NCBI GenBank assembly: GCA_030248215.1
Contig: JASANG010002622.1
Coordinates: 1-64,000, forward strand
Origin: Enoplolaimus lenunculus
Lineage: Eukaryota > Nematoda > Enoplea > Enoplida > Thoracostomopsidae
Direction of reading: 5' to 3'
DNA length: 64,000 bases
Shown: in pieces, positions 57,456-64,000 of the stretch
Layout: each line of letters starts with the position of its first letter
Position numbering within the stretch: position 1 is the first letter of the stretch
The notes under the pieces: model-generated
Told to the model about the DNA's origin: nothing
Databases searched by the model: none
What the model saw: only the letters and a program-made list of their open reading frames with translations
Made by a program: the position numbers and the translations under genes

Positions 57456-57600
57456 TACCTTTTTAAATGAAAGGTTCGAAATTTACTATGGAGCTTGACG
57501 TTCGAGTCTGAACGCCCAAGCCATGCTGACGCTACTTGTGGAGATTTTGTACTGCGCATACGGGTAGTGGGAAAAACGTTGAAACATATGACACAAGTCT
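57456..57600. mobile_element. MITE F remnant
   Basis: GAAAGGTTCGAAATTTAC, GGAGCTTGACGTTCGAGTC and GTGGAGATTTTGTACTGCGC match F core. Confidence 0.55.
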
Positions 57601-57734
57601 GCGAAACAATATATATGGCGGAAATGTCGGCGACTACGCTTCAAATTATGATATGGAAATAATTTTTGTTTAAGCTTTAGTATCAGTTTAAAACTTTCAA
57701 TCAATGTGATTGATTTTAATGGTATGGCAAAACG

Positions 57735-59330
57735 GGCCCATGTAAAACGTAGGGGGCAGATCGGTTTTCCGTGAAACTGCAATAAGTAAAACCTTAAGCT
57801 TTAGACTATTTTGTGGCAAGGCTTATAGCTTAGGCTTAGGCTTAGGTTTTGGTATAGGCTTATTCTTACGTTTACGCTTAGACTTAAGCTTAGGCTTTTA
57901 GGCTTATGCTTAAGCTTAGGCTTAGGTTTAGGTATAGGCTTAAGCTTAGGCTTAGGTTTAAGTACAGGCTTATTCTTACGTTTACGCTTAGACTTAAGCT
58001 TCGGCTTTTAGGCTTATGCTTAAGCTTAGGCTTAGGTTTAGGTATAGGCTTAAGCTTAGGCTTAGGTTTAAGTATAGGCTTATTCTTACGTTTACGCTTA
58101 GACTTAAACTTAGGCTTTTAGGCTTATGCTTAGGCTTAGGCTTAGGCTTAGGCTTAGGTATAGGCTTATTCTTACGTTTACGCTTAGACTTAAGCTTAGG
58201 CTTTTAGGCTTATGCTTAGGCTTAGGCTTAGGCTTAGATATAGGCTTATTCATACGTTTACGCTTAGACTTAAGCTTAGGCTTTTAGGCTTATGCTTAGG
58301 CTTAGGCTTAGGCTTAGGCTTAGGCTTATTCTTACGTTTACGCTAAGACTTAAGCTTAGGCTTTTAGGCTTATGCTTAAGCTTAGGCTTAGGTTTAGGTT
58401 TTGGTATAGGCTTATTCTTACGTTTACGCTTAGACTTAAGCTTCGGCTTTTAGGCTTATGCTTAAGCTTAGGCTTAGGTTTAGGTATAGGCTTAAGCTTA
58501 GGCTTACGTTTAAGTATAGGCTTATTCTTACGTTTACGCTTAGACTTAAACTTAGGCTTTTAGGCTTATGCTTAGGCTTAGGCTTAGGCTTAGGCTTAGG
58601 TATAGGCTTATTCTTACGTTTACGCTTAGACTTAAGCTTAGGCTTTTAGGCTTATGCTTAGGCTTAGGCTTAGGCTTAGATATAGGCTTATTCTTACGTT
58701 TACGCTTAGACTTAAGCTTAGGCTTTTAGGCTTATGCTTAGGCTTAGGCTTAGGCTTAGGCTTAGGCTTATTCTTACGTTTACGCTTAGACTTAAGCTTA
58801 GGCTTTTAGGCTTATGCTTAAGCTTAGGCTTAGGTTTAGGTTTTGGTATAGGCTTATTCTTACGTTTACGCTTAGACTTAAGCTTCGGCTTTTAGGCTTA
58901 TGCTTAAGCTTAGGCTTAGGTTTAGGTATAGGCTTAAGCTTAGGCTTAGGTTTAAGTATAGGCTTATTCTTACGTTTACGCTTAGACTTAAACTTAGGCT
59001 TTTAGGCTTATGCTTAGGCTTAGGCTTAGGCTTAGGCTTAGGTATAGGCTTATTCTTACGTTTACGCTTAGACTTAAGCTTAGGCTTTTAGGCTTATGCT
59101 TAGGCTTAGGCTTAGGCTTAGATATAGGCTTATTCTTACGTTTACGCTTAGACTTAAGCTTAGGCTTTTAGGCTTATGCTTAGGCTTAGGCTTAGGCTTA
59201 GGCTTATTCTTACGTTTACGCTAAGACTTAAGCTTAGGCTTTTAGGCTTATGCTTAGGCTTAGGCTTAGGTTTAGGCATTGGCTTATTCTTACGTTTACG
59301 CATAGACTTAAGCTTAATAGTTTTAATTTT
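57735..59330. mobile_element. MITE A copy with internally expanded telomere-like array
   Basis: Left end GGCCCATGTAAAACG, then the family A interior (CTGCAATA.. CTTAAGCTTTAGACTA), passing straight into the TTAGGC array. The usual right terminal repeat is missing after 59318, so the copy is either truncated or the array grew over it. Confidence 0.75.
57823..59318 (+). repeat. TTAGGC-type array with 442-bp higher-order repeat
   Basis: About 1.5 kb of CTTAGG-like hexamers (GCTTAGGCTTAGG with CTTACGTTTACGC, GGCTTTTAGGC variants). Boundaries marked by GGCTTATTCTTACGTTTACG recur at spacings of about 110, 89, 80, 81 and 82 bp, and that five-step pattern repeats every 442 bp (for example 58077, 58519 and 58961), giving about three higher-order copies. 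It begins 90 bp inside a MITE A left end (57735) and the right MITE end is not seen. Confidence 0.95.
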
Positions 59331-59732
59331 GATACTAAACCGTCAACATTTCACGTCCAGAATTAATATATAAACCAAGTCGAGTCTTAGTTAAATTTAA
59401 ACATGTCGCTCTCAACGCTACGAAATAAACTGTAAAACAACGAAGAAATATATACAAATATTTTATTTTTGCAAAGCTGTTTGAAAATAAAACAAATGAA
59501 TGCGTGCGTCTGTGATGCTATTTCTAGAAAAAAATAATAATAATTAAACTTATTATTGAAATACAGATTTTCTTAAAGGTTACATAGCTATGGCAGCCAA
59601 AAATAATGCACCTGTGGCCATGAAAAGCATGTAAGGTCACAGAGCCTGTATTCCCTTGTCTCTGAGAACAGATATATCGAGACCAAAGTCACATTTTTTG
59701 TTCTTTCTTTTCCCAATATATATAAATATAGT

Positions 59733-59793
<61 letters not shown>

Positions 59794-60730
59794 TTATATA
59801 TATAATATTTACATCATATGAGCATTAATTTCGTAGCATAATTTAGATAGACTGTCAAGAGCTATATTTAGAATTTACGTTGTTAGTTTGAAATCCAACA
59901 GGATTAGGCTTCTTTTTAACAATGTTTTGTTTCATCTGAGTTAAATATAGCCACAACAAGTGTTTTCAAATGCTAATAGCACCTGTAAATCAATTAAGGC
60001 CAATTTTTGAATACGAACCATCCGTGTTACTACGAAAAGATTGCATTAGTTACATTCTAGCGTTTAGGATTGCGTCCATGCTCAAGTTTAGGCTTAAACT
60101 TAGGTGAGCCGTTTTGGAAACGTAAACCTAACGCTTAAACTTGCGTCCACAAACGAAATCCTGTGGGAAAGGTGTACAACAGCTGTTTTGGGAATTTTTG
60201 GGGCAGGACGGTACGACTCCGGATGGTATTGAATCAGCATAGATTACAGCACAACACAGCAATAATAAATAAAAATAATAATAATATTAATAATGCTGTC
60301 TTTAGGCAAATTGCTCCATCCCGAGTTGAAAAATAATTATTTACAATATTAATAGAATTCTATGCTAAAGAAAATTTATCTTTATACTAAATTGTCGTGC
60401 AACTTCTGCTAACAATTTCTGATTGTAGACCGGTAAATTATATAGACAAAGCTAAAAATTTATAAATACAAAATAAAATATAATCCAACTGCGGTTGTAT
60501 TTTCGCATAATTGTTTAATGCGACAAAATGTTTAAAGTCTATTAATTAACTCGTGTAAACGGACACATTTGCGTGCATTTTAAATGGATTTTGATTTTTT
60601 TTAGTTTTGCTTCGTTTTAAAGTCAAACAGGTTGTCCATCTGTCGAATATGTTTCTAAAAATAGACTAAAATCAGTGAAACGTCACCAGTAAAATAGCGT
60701 CACAACATTAACGATTGTGAACTTCAAAGA
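59330..60730. other. No firm gene; AT-rich with one TTAGG-like inverted pair
   Basis: At 60060-60160 GCGTTTAGGATTGCGTCCA and AACGCTTAAACTTGCGTCCA form an inverted pair around TTAGGCTTAAACTTAGG. A 45-codon minus-strand frame near 60.1-60.25 kb is too weak to call. Confidence 0.4.
59739..59800. repeat. (TA)n microsatellite
   Basis: CACACACATATATATA... TA run. Confidence 0.93.
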
Positions 60731-60736
60731 AATTGT

Positions 60737-60946
60737 GGCCCATGTACATAACAGGACCGAAACCTTTTCCTGAGGGGCTGTAATAGAGTCGGCTTAAGCT
60801 TTAGACTATCATTTTTTGCTTTGTCTCAGGCTTAAGCGTAAACTTAAGATTAGGAATAGGTTCATCCTTACGCTTAGGCGTAAGCTTAGGCTTAGGCTTA
60901 GAACTATGCTCATATTACTGTTCCGGTCCTGTTGTATACATTGGCC
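60737..60946. mobile_element. MITE A2 copy with perfect 8-bp duplication
   Basis: GGCCCATGTACATAACAGGA to GTTGTATACATTGGCC; flanked by GAAATTGT (60729-60736, 60947-60954). Confidence 0.93.
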
Positions 60947-61052
60947 GAAATTGTAATTAAATTTAGGATAGGATAAAAAGTATTACTTTAATCTTATTTT
61001 TACATTGACGCTTTAACTTCGAAATATGCTTGAGCTTCTGTAGTAATGAATA

Positions 61053-61297
61053 CTGTATTAATGCCAATGAATCGAAAATCAACTCAGATACCGAGTTTAA
61101 TTATTTCTGAATTAGTAACAGTAAACACTAGATTCACTCTGAGATGTGCTGATTGTCACTCTGAGTTGAGTTAACTCCAGATGAGCAGATTAATTGACTC
61201 AGAAATCTGAGTTCTGAATGTTCTAATTTCATAGCTCAAACTTCTTAATGAATTCTACTCGATCTTATTTGAAACGAACTCACTGGAATTTACAGTG
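61053..61297. mobile_element. MITE D with TA flanks
   Basis: CTGTATTAATGCCAATGAAT to ACTGGAATTTACAGTG; TA on both sides. The right flank matches, inverted, the left flank of the copy at 53428. Confidence 0.85.
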
Positions 61298-61379
61298 TAG
61301 GCTATGGTTTAAAGATAACTGCTGGTGTCAAGTGTAGTGCAAATAAAATCATTCGTTAGTGTAGTAAACACGTGTCTAA

Positions 61380-61830
61380 GGTCGACACTCCTGTAAAGTC
61401 GACACCTGGAGATTTTTTCTGCACTATATTTGGTTTATGCTGCTTGTTCATTAGTTAATGCAAATGAACCTTGCACGTATGTTTGACAAGCATCTTTTGT
61501 CTTTTTGGCTAAAAATACATTCCTTTGTGTGATCTCAAAAGCGAATTGGACGCTAGTAAAGTGATATCATCTTTTTGGCTCCTAATCAGCGTAAATTTTT
61601 TTCATTTTTACGTAGTTTGTTGGCAAATTTTGAGCTCTGTGCACATGCGAATGGTCCAATTTTTTATCTGCAATTTCGCCGGAGTATGCTACGTTTGAAA
61701 ATATGTTTTATTTTGCTTGGGTTTGATACAAAACTGTCATTGCCCGTTTTCTTAACCAACCCTAAATTTTGTTTTACTCTTGTTAAGTTGATACTGAGTT
61801 CGGGTTAAGTCGATACTTGCTTATAATGTC
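61380..61830. repeat. GTCGAC-rich repeat
   Basis: GGTCGACACTCCTG, AAGTCGACACCTGG and GTCGATAC-type motifs, echoed at 62878-62930 (TCGACCAAGC, GTGTCGACATTTC, TTGTCGACC). Unknown class. Confidence 0.4.
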
Positions 61831-61964
61831 GATACTATAATTTTTCTTTTTAAACCAAGTAATTAGATGTTACTTTTACACTTTAGAGTTTAATATTGTT
61901 TGTAAGAGTCACGTTAATAACTGCAGCTTATTATAGTACGGATTAAAATTACCTACCGGCTGCA

Positions 61965-62105
61965 CAAGAGAACTGCAACCCGCCTGCCTATTTCGAGAAA
62001 GCAAAAGACAATGCAGGGTCTACAAGCAGACAAAATATTACCCGATAGTCTAATAGGGACAAAACGTGTGCTAAGCTGCTCCGGTTATAAAGTGAACTGC
62101 GCAAC
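61965..62105. mobile_element. Element J, right end
   Basis: GTCTAATAGGGACAAAACGT and CTCCGGTTATAAAGTGAACTG; abuts the pogo-like fossil. Confidence 0.65.
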
Positions 62106-62109
62106 AGGC

Positions 62110-62475
62110 TCCAGCTGATGTTGTTCATGAAGGCATGTCTCATGTTGAAAACCAGACAAGTTGCGAGTGTAGGGTAACATTTTCAAGTCTTGTGGAACCA
62201 ATTGATAGCAAAAAAACATTGCGAAAGATCGATTGGGTCGCATGCATGAGCCAAAGGGTGTCCTAAATCCAACGGCAGAAAAACCTTCTACTTCAATGGT
62301 TTCCTCAAAAAAGAACAAAAAAGCGGTATTGGAAGTGTGCTCACTGTGTGACTTATTATCTCAAAGATCGCAGCAATCGGCAATGGCTACAGTGCATTGA
62401 ATGCTGAGAGTGAGGACATGGCGAAGATTGTAGAGTCGCTACAAAAGAGACATATTAACCAGAAAATGTTTTGAC
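62110..62475 (+). pseudogene. Decayed pogo-like (DDE) transposase C-terminus
   Basis: In one plus frame the tail reads KKRYWKCAHC, then RQWLQCIEC, GHGEDC and ATKETY, i.e. CxxC, W-x2-CxxC, H-x3-C spacing like the zinc-binding tail of many pogo/Tigger-type transposases. Three in-frame stops interrupt it (near 62266, 62401 and 62407), the last two where Trp would be expected. A family J end (62105) abuts its left side. A plain DNA-transposon fossil; similar zinc-ribbon tails occur in other proteins, so the family is tentative. Confidence 0.45.
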
Positions 62476-62997
62476 AGTGTGAAACGATTAAAGTAAAAAT
62501 TCCATTTGTGTTGGTTTATGAGGTTATTGCAATCCAAAGATTTGTTTTTATTGCTTTTGTATAGTGTTCAAAACAATTTTTTAAAAATTTCAACAGAAGT
62601 AAAAATTGCGCTGTTAAAAACTGCTGAGTTATAGCAAAATAAAGACTTACAACTTTTTTGGTGTGATTTGAGGAAATTCAAATCGAAAACATTCAACTGA
62701 TCACTAGTTTGCTTGTGATTACGCTTTTGACTTTTAATTCAATGTTTTATTTCATTTATAAAGTGTTCTATGCTTTGAAAAACTTTGAACTATTGCTACG
62801 TTTCATATGAGCTGCAATAGTGCAAAATTCACAGCTGATCGGTGTTTTTAAAAGTCTGCATGAATACACATTGGTCTGTCGACCAAGCAAACAAAGTGTC
62901 GACATTTCAAACACAAATTGTCGACCTAACCCAAGCTCCGGTCTGTGCATAATATATCTCGAGGTTCAAAGTGTCAAGCTAAGACACGTTTACTATA

Positions 62998-63214
62998 TAG
63001 TTAATTCTGAATTGGTAACAGTAAGCAATAATTCTCTCTTAGTTGAGTTGATTCTCACTCTGAGTTGAGATAACTCTGGGTGAGCTAACTAATTAACTCA
63101 GAATGAGTTGAATTACGTCAAAACTCTGAGTTCCGAAAGTCTTATAATTCACAGCTAAAACTTCTGAGCGGTTTCAACTCATTATGAGTTAAAATAACTC
63201 ACTGCAGTTTACAG
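62998..63214. mobile_element. MITE D, left end lost
   Basis: GTTGAGTTGATTCTCACTCT interior, CACTGCAGTTTACAGTG right end. Confidence 0.75.
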
Positions 63215-63305
63215 TGAACCTAAAAGTAACATTGGTCAAGTTTACAACGGTTGCGGTCAGTGCTAAAGTTGTGAAAGTTTCAGTTTTCTGTATAGCATCA
63301 AGCCG

Positions 63306-63405
63306 AACGGCCTTTGTTACCTACAGGGCTGTCTCGTTTTCTGGTTGGTCTGCAAACAAGTAGGTTTACATTTTAGGCTACATTTTTTGCTTAGGCTTAC
63401 GCTTT
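63306..63405. mobile_element. MITE B left-half remnant
   Basis: GGCCTTTGTTACCTACAGGG, TACATTTTTTGCTTAGGC, then unrelated sequence. Confidence 0.55.
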
Positions 63406-63789
63406 GCGGCGTACATTTGAACAGTTTTTTAATTTTAGATGTTGAAATATTCTATATGTAAAATTGATCCGTTTAAGAGAGTCATTAACGGCTCCTGAAG
63501 AGAACAGATTAATTTTATGCTTAAACCGGTACAAAAAACAAGTTAAATTAAACTAAACAATATCACCAGGTTTACCCCCCATATTTTGCTAGTTTATCAA
63601 CTTTACACAACCAATGACAACGTTTAAAGTATATAATTTAGTCAATTTTGAACTTTTGTGAGTGTTCAAATCAGCCAATCAGCGAAAAATATAAAATAAT
63701 GCTCACTTTGCATCGAGACAGACCACTAAAAGCAAAAAAAAATACACTCTTAGTTTAGTTTAAGCAAAAGTGGATGATGCATACTTCAA

Positions 63790-64000
63790 CAAGAGTATAC
63801 AACTGGTTATATTCTGTTTAGAAAAGAATGTACTCGGCACGCGTTGCGGTTTTGGCCAACCCCCTTTATATAGAGGAGGGTGCAACCTGAACGAACCATG
63901 CCACTTTATATATCCGGCAACAAAATCTGTTCCGCTTATAGTTCAATTAAGGGTTATTGTATGTGACAGCGTCCCCTCCACTAAACTAAGGGGGTTGGCC
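63790..64000. mobile_element. MITE G, cut by the window end
   Basis: CAAGAGTATACAACTGG, GGCACGCGTTGCGGTTTTGG, ACCATGCCACTTTATATATC. Confidence 0.85.

Noticed and set aside
57735-59330. True chromosome-end telomere
   Set aside because: The array is degenerate, has non-telomeric unit variants and a 442-bp period, lies between other sequence on both sides, and starts inside a MITE; TTAGGC runs elsewhere occur in both orientations within inverted ends.
57906-59373. Open frames rich in Leu-Arg across the TTAGGC array
   Set aside because: They are translations of the hexamer repeat; each repeats every 442 bp and has no splice or start context.
1-64000. CRISPR array or bacterial operon
   Set aside because: Spliced genes, AT-rich introns and MITEs show eukaryotic DNA; tandem repeats found have no spacer pattern.

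Overview
This is a eukaryotic window, AT-rich and dominated by short non-autonomous DNA transposons (MITEs) with a few intron-split genes between them. A nematode is the best fit. The most abundant short motif is TTAGGC, the nematode telomere unit. The three firm genes are a ZP-domain (cuticlin-like) membrane protein, a cysteine-rich protein of the nematode CPG4/DUF19 type, and an FMRFamide-receptor-like GPCR. Large MITE-stuffed introns would suit an enoplean or mermithid-like genome, but that last step is inference.

Layout. 1-3.5 kb is nested MITEs. 3.5-8.2 kb (+) holds the last five exons of the ZP gene, including one GC-AG intron. 8.9-14.4 kb (-) holds five exons of the CPG4/DUF19-like gene, tail to tail with the ZP gene. 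14.4-28.2 kb is almost all repeats, with one isolated exon candidate at 20.5 kb. 28.4-33.6 kb (-) is a complete four-exon GPCR of 910 residues with a 440-residue third cytoplasmic loop carrying polyglutamine. 34-57.7 kb is repeats with scattered exon candidates (37.4, 41.1, 45.0-45.5, 48.2 kb). A 1 kb A-rich, G-poor tract at 51.3-52.3 kb may be an assembly artefact. 57.7-59.3 kb is a large TTAGGC-type array with a 442-bp higher-order period. 59.3-64 kb is repeats plus a decayed pogo-like transposase tail.

Main observation. Two related MITE families (A and B here) carry nematode-telomere-type TTAGGC runs between terminal inverted repeats starting GGCC and make 8-bp target duplications. About thirty copies or fragments lie in this window, many with perfect or 7-of-8 duplications, and the 1.5 kb array starts just inside one such MITE end. 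Other families seen are TTAA-flanked piggyBac-like MITEs with a tRNA-like core (F), 8-bp-duplication hAT-like elements built of GCCGGA or GGAACAGG repeats (K, M), TA-flanked elements (D, I, O, Q), and several unassigned families (C, E, G, H, J). Nested insertions (F in A, L in K, D in G, H in E, N in M) give a relative chronology. Several MITEs end within about 25 nt of splice sites of the three genes.

Family letters are labels for this window only. Gene models were checked by splice motifs and reading-phase agreement by eye; no database search was run.
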